A stretch of 15,753 nucleotides of DNA, from contig JAKLEK010000010.1 in assembly GCA_022703115.1 (NCBI GenBank), forward strand, positions 1-15,753, read 5' to 3'. Source of the stretch: Elusimicrobiota bacterium. Its GTDB lineage: Bacteria; Elusimicrobiota; Elusimicrobia; Elusimicrobiales; UBA9959. Below are positions 5,709-12,492 of the stretch, piece by piece. Both the position numbers and the translations under genes were made by a program. The notes beneath the pieces were generated by a model. That model was given only the letters and a program-made list of their open reading frames with translations, was not told where the DNA came from and searched no databases. Numbering within the stretch: position 1 is the stretch's first letter; every line of letters starts with the position of its first letter.

Positions 5709-6863
5709 ATGGAACGAAAGCTCCAGATCTTCCACCTCGACGACGGCAGGGAACTGCGCGGCGGCCAGCGCCAGATGCTCTACCTCGTAAAGGAACTGAA
5801 CAAACTCGGCCACTCGAACCACGTAGTCTGCCGCAAAGGCTCGCCCCTGGAAAGAACCGCCAAGCGGAAAGGATTCAGCACCATCACCCTTCCCTACTTC
5901 TTCGAATGGGACCCCGTATCCGCCTTCATCCTCAACGCCAGGATAAAAGCCGCGGCGGGCGGCTCCGCGGAACCGCCCGTGCTCCATTCCCACACTTCCC
6001 ACGCCGCGGCCGTTTCCTACCTGGCCTCTTTCCGCATACGCTGCGTGCGCATAGCCCACCGCCGGGTGGACTTCGTCCCCTCGCCCGGCCTCTCCTCCCG
6101 GTTCAAATACGGGAACGCCCACCGCGTGATAGCTATTTCCAGACCGGTGAAGGACATAATGCTCTCTCTGGGCCTGCCGGAAAGCCGCATAACCGTGGTG
6201 AACAGCACCGTAGACCTGGACGAGACCCCGTGGGAGAACGGCGGTTTCGACGCCTACCGCCGTGCCGCGCGCGCCAAGGTCTCGGCCAGGTTCGGCATAC
6301 CTTCCGAAGCCCCCTGGATAGGCTCGCTCATAGCCCTGGTACCGCACAAAGACCCGGAGAATTTCGCCAGAGCGGCGGCGCTGGTCGCGGAGAAACATCC
6401 GGAAACCCGCTTCATAATCGCCGGAGAAGGCGTATTGGCCGCTGACGTGCGGCGGCTGGTCAAAATCCTGGGCATCGAGGACCGTTTCCACCTCATCGGG
6501 TATTACGACGACCCCTACGAACTGCTTTCCGCCTTCGACATTTTCGTCCTGCCCTCCTCCGAAGAGGGAATGGGCAGCGTTCTCATCGAAGCCATGAACT
6601 CCAGCCTCCCCATAGTCGCCACCCGGGCCGGAGGCATCACGGACGTGATCGAGGACCGGGCCAACGGGCTTCTGGCCGGCGTCAAGGACCCGGCCGCGCT
6701 CGCGGCGGCGCAAGTGGAGCTGCTGGAAGACCCGCAGCTGAGACGCAGGATAGCCGAAGAGGGCCACAGACGGAGACTGGACTTCTCCTCGCCCAAAATG
6801 GCCGAACTGACCCTCAAAATATACGAGCAGGAACTCTTACGTCTGCGCTCCGGCGCCGCCTGA
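5709..6863 (+). CDS. Glycosyltransferase family 4 (GT-B fold)
   Basis: A 384-residue retaining glycosyltransferase, likely transferring a sugar from a nucleotide-sugar to a lipid-linked or LPS-core acceptor at the inner membrane's cytoplasmic face. It starts with the first Rossmann strand (LQIFHLDDG) and the GGQRQ loop at 18-22. The C-terminal half has the second Rossmann domain (ETRFIIAGEG) and the EX7E donor-site motif in EEGMGSVLIEAM (Glu at about 286 and 294), followed by ATRAGGITDVI. No membrane segment is seen. Start choice: ATG 5709 fits the family start and the extended -10 at 5686-5694 but has no Shine-Dalgarno. An in-frame GTG at 5685, eight codons longer, has GGAG nine bases upstream and is the alternative. 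First gene of a four-gene operon. Sugar specificity is unknown. Confidence 0.92.
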   Translation: MERKLQIFHLDDGRELRGGQRQMLYLVKELNKLGHSNHVVCRKGSPLERTAKRKGFSTITLPYFFEWDPVSAFILNARIKAAAGGSAEPPVLHSHTSHAAAVSYLASFRIRCVRIAHRRVDFVPSPGLSSRFKYGNAHRVIAISRPVKDIMLSLGLPESRITVVNSTVDLDETPWENGGFDAYRRAARAKVSARFGIPSEAPWIGSLIALVPHKDPENFARAAALVAEKHPETRFIIAGEGVLAADVRRLVKILGIEDRFHLIGYYDDPYELLSAFDIFVLPSSEEGMGSVLIEAMNSSLPIVATRAGGITDVIEDRANGLLAGVKDPAALAAAQVELLEDPQLRRRIAEEGHRRRLDFSSPKMAELTLKIYEQELLRLRSGAA

Positions 6864-6883
6864 GGTCCGCCCGTTCCCTTCGC

Positions 6884-7936
6884 ATGAAAATACTCAATAT
6901 CATAGACATACCGTGGAACAGCGGCCTCGCAGCCTACGCCTTCGAGCAGAGCGACGCTCTCGCCGGACGCGGGCACGGCGTGTTCTTCGCCGCCCCGGAA
7001 GGCAGCGCGGCCGCCGCTTTCGCGCGCTCCCGGTCCCTGCCGCTCTCGATAATCCCCCCCCGGCGGGACCCCTTCGTTCTCGGCGCGCTTTACGGCCTGA
7101 AGAAGACCGTAGACAAGAACGGCATCGACGTCGTCAACGCGCACACCGGCAGGGCGCAGACCATGGCCTGGATCCTCTCTAAAATAACCGCCGGCAGCCC
7201 GGCGCTGGTCAGGACCAAGGCGGACGCGAAACGGCCTTCGGTCGGATTCACCATGGGCAAAGCCGCCCTGGTCATCGCCGGGTCGGGGACGATAAAAACC
7301 ATGTATACCGGGGCCGGCCTCGCGCCGGAGAGGATAGAGGTGATCTATCAGGGCATCGCCGCCGCTCCGGCCGGAAGCGGGCAGGAGCCGCTGCCGCCGA
7401 AAATAGGCATACTGGGCAGGCTCGACCCGGTAAAGGGACATCTATGTTTCCTCGAAGCGGCCGCCCTCGTGCTCGAAAAATTCCCATCAGCGGAATTCCT
7501 GATCGCGGGCAGGGAAGAGAACATTAAATACTCCGCCCTCAGGCGGCGCGCCGAAGAACTGGGCGTAGCCGGCAGGGTGGGATTCATGGGACACGTACCG
7601 GACGCGGCGGAGTTCAACAGGTCCTGCGGTATCGGGGTGATAGCCTCGCTCGGGAGCGAGGCCGTTTCCCGCGCGGCCCTGGAATGGATGGCCGCCGGCA
7701 GGCCCCTGGTGGCCACCGCCGTCGGATGCCTGCCGGAATTAGTAGCCCCGGAATGGCTGGTGCCTCCGCAAAACCCCGCGGCCATGGCCGACAGACTGAT
7801 CTCCCTGCTCAGGTCCCCGGAAGCCATGCGGGCGGCAGGCGAACGAAACAGGACCCGGGCGGTAGAAGACCTGGCTCCGGCCGCCTTCGCCGAACGCACC
7901 GAACGGGCATTCCTGAAAGCCGCGCGGGGGGCATGA
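6884..7936 (+). CDS. Glycosyltransferase family 4 (GT-B fold), second copy
   Basis: A 350-residue GT-B glycosyltransferase, diverged from the preceding gene. The N-terminal strand is MKILNIIDIPWNSG. The donor-binding half begins PKIGILGRLDPVKGH, the usual GR...KG signature. The EX7E motif is SEAVSRAALEWM (Glu at about 259 and 267), followed by GRPLVATAVGCLPELV. It is somewhat shorter than typical GT4 enzymes (360-400). It lies 20 bases after the first gene, and its ribosome site is poor (GAGG 18 bases away), so it may depend on coupling with the upstream gene. Its stop overlaps the start of the ligase gene (ATGA, 7933-7936). The role is probably addition of one core or O-unit sugar; the sugar itself cannot be read from the sequence. 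Confidence 0.92.
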   Translation: MKILNIIDIPWNSGLAAYAFEQSDALAGRGHGVFFAAPEGSAAAAFARSRSLPLSIIPPRRDPFVLGALYGLKKTVDKNGIDVVNAHTGRAQTMAWILSKITAGSPALVRTKADAKRPSVGFTMGKAALVIAGSGTIKTMYTGAGLAPERIEVIYQGIAAAPAGSGQEPLPPKIGILGRLDPVKGHLCFLEAAALVLEKFPSAEFLIAGREENIKYSALRRRAEELGVAGRVGFMGHVPDAAEFNRSCGIGVIASLGSEAVSRAALEWMAAGRPLVATAVGCLPELVAPEWLVPPQNPAAMADRLISLLRSPEAMRAAGERNRTRAVEDLAPAAFAERTERAFLKAARGA

Positions 7937-9210
7937 GCATGAAGATGAGCGAAGCCGGACTGAAAAGAGTGAAACGCTTCGCGGCGGCCCTGTTCGCTTT
8001 CACCGTACCGTTCTCGGTGACCGCGGTGGAAGCGGCTCTGTTCCTGATGTTCTGCGTTCTTTTCATCGAATCACGCGTCGGCGCGGAGAACCGCGCGGCG
8101 CCCCTGCGCGCAGCCTCGCGGCAGCCTCTTTTCACGATGTGGATGCTCTACCTGGCCGCCGGACTTACGGCGGCCGTTTTCGCCATGGACAAAGGCAGGG
8201 CCTTCGCCTATCTCCCTTCGGACCTCATTAAATACCTCTGCTTCGCTACGCTCCTCTCGACCCTTAAGGACGAACTGCTGGGTACCGCCGCCGAATTCTA
8301 CACCGCGGGGGCCGTTTTCGCGGCGGCCGCCGGCGCGGCGCACGTGGCCTGGTTCTTCAGCAGCTACGACTCCTTTTACCAGCGCGCCGGCGCGTTCTCC
8401 AACCCCGTCAGGTACGGCGAGATCCTCGTCATAGCCTTCGCTTTCGTTCTGAGTTCGATCCTCCGCCCCCCCGCCGGAGAGGGCCCGAGCCGGACGAAAT
8501 TCCGCCTGACGGCCCTGGCGCTTCTCTTCGTCACGATCCTGCTGACCAGGACGCGCGGAGCCTACCTCGGACTGATGCTGGTACCCGCCGCGATATTCGC
8601 TTTCGACGGCCCCTCGCGCCGCAGGCTGGCGCTCTGGGGCGGCGGCATGCTGCTGCTCGGAGCGCTGGCGGCGGCCTTCAATCCTTACGTACGAGAGCGG
8701 ATCGGCAACCCCTATTCGCAGGCCGCCGCCGCCCCGGCCGCGGACGGCGGCCGGACGCTCACCGTAGGGAACAAGAACATTGTCGGAGTGAACATCCGGC
8801 TTGAACTCTGGAAGACAGGAGCCGCCATGTTCCGCGACCATCCTCTCCTCGGGGTTGGCCCGGCCAACGTTAAGAACGCTTTCAGGCTGTACCATCCCGG
8901 CCCCCTGGGGGTCCAGGAAACCTGGAGCAGCCTTCACAACCTCTACCTGCATCAGCTGGCAGAGCGGGGGCTGACCGGCCTCGCGGCCCTCCTCGCGCTT
9001 TTCGGCGGCATGTTCGCTCTTTCCCTGCGGAACTTCAGGAAAGAGCGCGACGCGTTCACCCTCTGGGCGGTGTCCTTACTGCCGGCTTTTTTCGTCATGA
9101 ACCTGACCGAGATATCTTTCCAGCATGTACATACGTCGTTCGCGGTACTGATGGCGCTGGCCGCGTCGACCAACTCCGCCGCCCGCCGCGATACAGGAGC
9201 CCGCTTATGA
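7933..9210 (+). CDS. O-antigen ligase family (Wzy_C) membrane protein
   Basis: A 425-residue protein with about ten hydrophobic segments, the usual size and shape of WaaL/RfaL ligases. Family marks are RTRGAYLGL (about 206-214), NIRLELWKTGAAMFRDHPLLGVGP before the large loop, and HNLYLHQLAERGLTG (about 335-349), whose His and Arg match the conserved periplasmic ligase residues. It would join undecaprenyl-linked glycan to a lipid A-core acceptor on the periplasmic side of the inner membrane. Wzy polymerases share this domain and cannot be fully excluded, but the loop motif and the neighbours favour ligase. The ATG at 7933 overlaps the stop of the previous gene. ATG 7939, with GGGGGG seven bases before it, is an equally good start. 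The open frame extends far upstream without meaning. Confidence 0.88.
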   Translation: MSMKMSEAGLKRVKRFAAALFAFTVPFSVTAVEAALFLMFCVLFIESRVGAENRAAPLRAASRQPLFTMWMLYLAAGLTAAVFAMDKGRAFAYLPSDLIKYLCFATLLSTLKDELLGTAAEFYTAGAVFAAAAGAAHVAWFFSSYDSFYQRAGAFSNPVRYGEILVIAFAFVLSSILRPPAGEGPSRTKFRLTALALLFVTILLTRTRGAYLGLMLVPAAIFAFDGPSRRRLALWGGGMLLLGALAAAFNPYVRERIGNPYSQAAAAPAADGGRTLTVGNKNIVGVNIRLELWKTGAAMFRDHPLLGVGPANVKNAFRLYHPGPLGVQETWSSLHNLYLHQLAERGLTGLAALLALFGGMFALSLRNFRKERDAFTLWAVSLLPAFFVMNLTEISFQHVHTSFAVLMALAASTNSAARRDTGARL

Positions 9211-9986
9211 CGCCGCGTATTTCCATAGCGATGATAGCCCATAACGAGGAGAGCACCGTCGCCGGAGCGCTAGCCAGCGCCGCCTGGGCCGACGAGATAA
9301 TCCTCGTAGACTGCGGCTCGACGGACGGGACCGCGGCCGCGGCCGCCGGCGCCCCCAAGGTCCGGCATTTCAGCAGGGAGAACAGCCTGGCCGTGCACGT
9401 CAACAAGCAGTTCGCCGCCGACCAGGCGTCGGGCGACTGGATCTTCATCCTGGACGCGGACGAGGAGATAACCGAAGAACTGAGGGACGAGATAATCTCG
9501 GCCGTCTCTTCCGGGAACGCGCCCAACGCCTACGAAATGCCGCGCAGGAACTTCTATTTCGGCCGCTGGCTTAAACACGGGGGAAAGTACCCGGATACGC
9601 AGCTGCGTCTTTTCAGGAAAGGCAGGGCCAGGTTCATCAAGCGGCCGGTCCACGAAAGGCTGGACGTTTCCGGAGGGACCGGACGTCTGGCCTCGCCGCT
9701 GCTCCACTATCCGTACCGGAGCGTATCGGATATACCGAGAAAACTGGGATTCTACTCAGAGGCGCTTTCGGAGAACTATCTGGAGGACCGCAGGCATCCG
9801 CTGCTGATCTTCTTCCGGCCGTTCACCCGTTTCATCTCGGCTTACTTCCTCAAGCTGGGGTTCATGGATGGAGGGGCGGGGTTCAAGACCGCTCTGACCG
9901 ATTTCTACGTAATCTTCCTCTCCATCTTCAGGTATCGGGAGAAACTGGCGGAAGGCGGTAAAGTCCGGACGCCGGAAAAGGCCTGA
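9207..9986 (+). CDS. Glycosyltransferase family 2, WaaE/KdtX-like
   Basis: A 259-residue GT-A glycosyltransferase. It starts ISIAMIAHNEESTVAGALAS, then DEIILVDCGSTDGT, then FILDADEE, where DAD (about 83-85) is the metal and nucleotide-sugar site. YEMPRRNFYFGRWLKHGG and YPDTQLRLFRK are typical of the LPS core beta-1,4-glucosyltransferase group (WaaE). The C-terminal HPLLIFFRPFTRFISAYFLKLGFMDGG is a half-hydrophobic membrane-associated tail also seen in that group. The ATG overlaps the ligase stop (ATGA, 9207-9210), so the two are translationally coupled. It is the last gene of the operon, with a terminator just after. Transfer of glucose to a core sugar is the family's known role; here it is inferred. 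Confidence 0.92.
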   Translation: MTPRISIAMIAHNEESTVAGALASAAWADEIILVDCGSTDGTAAAAAGAPKVRHFSRENSLAVHVNKQFAADQASGDWIFILDADEEITEELRDEIISAVSSGNAPNAYEMPRRNFYFGRWLKHGGKYPDTQLRLFRKGRARFIKRPVHERLDVSGGTGRLASPLLHYPYRSVSDIPRKLGFYSEALSENYLEDRRHPLLIFFRPFTRFISAYFLKLGFMDGGAGFKTALTDFYVIFLSIFRYREKLAEGGKVRTPEKA

Positions 9987-9990
9987 ACCG

Positions 9991-10014
9991 GCGCCGGAAG
10001 GCGCACTATTTTTT
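9991..10014 (+). terminator. Rho-independent terminator of the glycan operon
   Basis: GCGCC (9991-9995) pairs with GGCGC (10000-10004) around a GGAA loop, and a run of six T follows at 10009-10014. The stem is short but all GC with a GNRA loop. It begins four bases after the stop codon. The T-run lies inside the 3' end of the convergent methyltransferase gene, so the two units overlap at their ends. No T-run follows on the minus strand. Confidence 0.7.
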
Positions 10015-10968
10015 CTCAGCTACTACGCTGAAATCGGCCCCGAAATCCGAGAACGGGCAGTAGAACATCCGGCGCAGACGGTAGCGCACGTAATACAGGG
10101 ACCAGGACGCGGCCGGAGGGATGAGCCCCTTGTACGCTTCCAGCGTCTCTTTTCCCTTTGACTCTCCGCCGCGGTCCGGCGCGGACCGCAGAAAGGACCG
10201 GTAAGCGCCAGGAAGCCAGCCGCGGGCCTTCATCCCCTGCTTGAAGTGGAAATTCCTGAAAGAGACCGCTCTGAAACCGGCGGCGGACAGCATCGCCTCC
10301 AGCCCGGCCCTCGTGAAGAAGAACAGGTGCCCGCCGTGCCTGGTCTTCACGGGCCTCCCCAGCCGCCTGAAGAGGGTCACGTTCGGCAGCAGGTCCACCG
10401 GGCCGTTAGGAACGGTAAGCTCCATACGCCCGCGACTATTGAGCAAAGCCGAGACCTTCTTCAGGGCCGCTACAGGGTCCGATTCGTGCTCCAGCACGTT
10501 GTTGACGTGGACGCAGTCGAACCTGCCGGCGGCGAACGGGGCCGCGGACAGGGCGGAAACGGTTATTTCCACCTTATTCAGTCGGCCGCCCATATCGGCG
10601 GCTTCCGAGGAGAGTTCCAGCCCCCGAACGCGCCAGCGCGAACTGTTCCTGACCCCGGCCAGCAGGGTGCCAAGGGCGCAGCCCACGTCCAGAAGCTCCC
10701 CTTCCGGCCTCCAGGCGGAAAGCCTGAGCGCCAGGGCGCGGCCTTTGTAATAGTCTTTCCAGTACTGCCGGAAGAAGCCGCTGAAATAGCCGTCGCTATA
10801 GCAGCGCGCTATCTCCTCCTTGGAAGGCGGCGGGAAGTAACAGGCGGAACCGCAGTCCGCGCATTCGCGGATATCGCGTTCATTTCCGGGATAAAGCGCG
10901 GCCCGGCAGAGGGGCCGGGTGGTCCCTTTCAGGCATACCGGACAGACCGCGGTTGATCCTTCGACCAT
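10006..10968 (-). CDS. Class I SAM-dependent methyltransferase with N-terminal zinc-ribbon-like motif
   Basis: A 320-residue methyltransferase. The first 50 residues hold CPVC and CADCG, a four-Cys zinc-ribbon-like module. A CYSDGYFSGFFRQYWKDYY linker follows. The SAM fold begins with motif I LLDVGCALGTLLAG (about 92-105), acid-ended strand 2 (RVRGLELS), and motif FDCVHVNNVLEHESDP. This Cys-ribbon plus Methyltransf_23-like pattern is frequent among enzymes modifying sugars or lipid-linked glycans, so it may work with the facing glycan operon; that is inference. It lies 20 bases after lysA and has no clear ribosome site of its own, so cotranscription with lysA is likely. The substrate is unknown. 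Confidence 0.88.
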   Translation of the reverse strand: MVEGSTAVCPVCLKGTTRPLCRAALYPGNERDIRECADCGSACYFPPPSKEEIARCYSDGYFSGFFRQYWKDYYKGRALALRLSAWRPEGELLDVGCALGTLLAGVRNSSRWRVRGLELSSEAADMGGRLNKVEITVSALSAAPFAAGRFDCVHVNNVLEHESDPVAALKKVSALLNSRGRMELTVPNGPVDLLPNVTLFRRLGRPVKTRHGGHLFFFTRAGLEAMLSAAGFRAVSFRNFHFKQGMKARGWLPGAYRSFLRSAPDRGGESKGKETLEAYKGLIPPAASWSLYYVRYRLRRMFYCPFSDFGADFSVVAEKK

Positions 10969-10988
10969 AGATCTCGGCCGGACGCGCC

Positions 10989-12209
10989 TCAGCGCTTTTC
11001 CTTTGTTATCAGGTCCCGGTAGGTCTCCCTCTCCCTGATCAGCCTCCAGGAGCGGCGGCCGGTCACAAGGACCTCGGCCGCGCGCGGCCTGGAGTTATAC
11101 TGCGAGCTCATGGCGAACCCATAGGCCCCGGCCGAGAGGATGAGGAGGATATCGCCCCGCGAAGGGAGCGGCAGGCGCACGCCGGAAGCCAGCAGATCGG
11201 AACTCTCGCAGACCGGTCCGGCTATGTTCAGGCGGACCGGGGGACCGGGCCTTTTCACCAGCGGGCGGACCGGATGCTCCGCGCCGTAAAGGGCCGGACG
11301 GATCAGGTCGTTCATGGCGCCGTCGGTTATGACGTAACGCTTCGGACCGCTCTTCTTCCTATAGAGCGTCTTCACGGCCAGCGCCCCCGCGGCCGCCACC
11401 ATCGACCGGCCCGGCTCCAGGATAAGTTCCAGACCCACCGATTTAGCGGCCGGCACGGCGATCCGGGCCAGAGCGGAGGGAGAGGGCATATCCTCCCCCT
11501 CTTTAACCCCCCAGCCTCCGCCGATGTCCAGATATTTGAGCCTGATGCCCTTCTTTTCAAGCCCCCTAATGAACCTGACGGCGGCGGAAACGGCCAGGGC
11601 GTAAGGCCGGGCGGAATAGATCTGCGAACCAAGATGGAAATGCAGTCCGACCGGTTCAAGGTACCCGGAAGCGGCGGCGAAAGAGTACAGGCGTCCCGCC
11701 TCCGCGAAAGAGACCCCGAACTTGCTCCCGATCTTTCCGGTCGTAATGAACTTATGGGTATGCGGGTCCACGTCCGGATTCACCCTGACCGAGACCGGGG
11801 CCTTCAGCCTCATGCGCGCCGCGGTGCGTTCGAGCAGTTCCAGTTCCTCCAGCGACTCCACGTTAAGGAAGCGTATCCCGGAACGCAGGGCGAAAGCCAT
11901 CTCTTCTGCGGTCTTGCCGACGCCGGAGAATATTATCCTGTCCGGCCGGAAACCCGCCCTGAGCGCGCGGTAAAGCTCCCCCCCGCTCACCACGTCGGCC
12001 CCAGCGCCCGAGCGCGCCAGCAGGCCGGCTATAGCGCAGTTGGAATTGGCTTTCATAGCGTAGCAGATCAGGGGGCCGGCCGGGGCGAACGCCTTACGGT
12101 ACGCCTCGAGGTTGGCGGTTATCCTGTCCGCCGAATATATATAGACCGGAGTCCCGGTCTTAGCGGCTATGCGTTCCACCAGCTTGTCGGGGAAAATATT
12201 CCTCATCAT
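10989..12209 (-). CDS. lysA: Diaminopimelate decarboxylase
   Basis: A 406-residue pyridoxal-phosphate enzyme converting meso-diaminopimelate to L-lysine and CO2 in the cytoplasm, the last step of lysine synthesis. The alanine-racemase-like barrel carries the PLP lysine in YAMKANSN (Lys about 53). HFHLGSQI and the GGGWG phosphate-binding loop follow. The C-terminal domain has EPGRSMV, GPVCESSD (Cys and Glu of the active site) and GAYGFAMSSQYNSRPR (substrate Tyr). Length is normal. Start: two tandem ATG codons (12209, 12206) fit the family start; an in-frame TTG at 12215 is possible but unlikely. No Shine-Dalgarno stands at normal distance. A good one lies behind a hairpin (see 12210-12252). 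It begins about 60 bases after tRNA-Leu on the same strand and is followed by the methyltransferase. Confidence 0.97.
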   Translation of the reverse strand: MMRNIFPDKLVERIAAKTGTPVYIYSADRITANLEAYRKAFAPAGPLICYAMKANSNCAIAGLLARSGAGADVVSGGELYRALRAGFRPDRIIFSGVGKTAEEMAFALRSGIRFLNVESLEELELLERTAARMRLKAPVSVRVNPDVDPHTHKFITTGKIGSKFGVSFAEAGRLYSFAAASGYLEPVGLHFHLGSQIYSARPYALAVSAAVRFIRGLEKKGIRLKYLDIGGGWGVKEGEDMPSPSALARIAVPAAKSVGLELILEPGRSMVAAAGALAVKTLYRKKSGPKRYVITDGAMNDLIRPALYGAEHPVRPLVKRPGPPVRLNIAGPVCESSDLLASGVRLPLPSRGDILLILSAGAYGFAMSSQYNSRPRAAEVLVTGRRSWRLIRERETYRDLITKEKR

Positions 12210-12252
12210 GTTCAAAAGCCGCCCGGCTTTCAGGGCCGGACGGCTCTCCTTT
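12210..12252 (-). promoter_or_regulatory. Hairpin-spaced ribosome binding site of lysA (also terminator-like)
   Basis: Read on the minus strand: AAAGGAG (12252-12246), then immediately an 11-bp stem AGCCGTCCGGC / GCCGGGCGGCT (12245-12235 with 12227-12217, one T-G pair, loop CCTGAAA), then seven bases TTTGAAC, then ATG. Linearly the Shine-Dalgarno is 36 bases from the start, too far. With the hairpin folded, the effective spacing is about seven. The stem plus TTTT could alternatively act as a weak intrinsic terminator after tRNA-Leu. Both readings make it a control point for lysA. Confidence 0.6.
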
Positions 12253-12268
12253 CTCGCGTAAATAGACT

Positions 12269-12350
12269 TGCGCGGGGGGGGATTTGAACCCCCAAGTCGT
12301 TAGACACACGCCCCTCAAACGTGCGCGTCTACCAGTTTCGCCACCCGCGC
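12269..12350 (-). tRNA. tRNA-Leu (anticodon GAG), CCA not encoded
   Basis: An 82-base class II cloverleaf. The acceptor stem GCGCGGG/CCCGCGC is perfect. The D arm is GCG/CGC with AAACTGGTAGA. The anticodon stem is CACGT/GCGTG with loop TTGAGGG, giving anticodon GAG (complement of 12314-12316). The variable arm is short (GTC/GAC). The T arm is GGGGG/CCCCC with loop TTCAAAT. The discriminator is A, and the next bases are AGT, so CCA must be added by nucleotidyltransferase, unlike tRNA-Ala in this window. It should read CUC and CUU codons. I see no clear promoter upstream on its strand; 12351-12462 holds nothing else that I recognise. Confidence 0.96.
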
Positions 12351-12462
12351 ATCCGTCGCTCCGCCCTCCGCGTGAACAGGTCCCGCGTACGGCCGGAGAG
12401 AATCTCGCCTGCGTCCCCCTGCCGCAGCCTGAGGACGACCGCTACAGTTTAGTAAATTTCCC

Positions 12463-12486
12463 GCCTATTAGGCAAAATGATAGAAT
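12463..12486 (+). promoter_or_regulatory. Extended -10 promoter with palindrome in the spacer, for the CNNM-EIIA gene
   Basis: TG-A-TAGAAT (12478-12486) is an extended -10 element whose start site would fall at about 12493, exactly the A of the ATG, so the mRNA may be leaderless. The -35 (TTCCCG, 12458-12463) is weak. Directly upstream of the -10 is a perfect palindrome, GCCTA-T-TAGGC (12463-12473), well placed for a repressor. No ribosome binding site precedes the ATG, in line with leaderless translation. Confidence 0.5.
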
Positions 12487-12492
12487 AACGCC

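Noticed and set aside
7684..7932. N-terminal extension of the O-antigen ligase frame back to 7684
   Set aside because: It overlaps the end of the certain GT4 gene, and its residues are Arg/Gly-rich shadow sequence. The membrane protein begins after 7933.
12210..12268. Lysine (L-box) riboswitch before lysA
   Set aside because: Only about 60 bases separate tRNA-Leu from the start codon, far less than the roughly 170-base L-box, and its conserved words are absent.
11274..12287. Plus-strand frame antisense to lysA
   Set aside because: A shadow of the well-supported lysA frame, without recognisable motifs.
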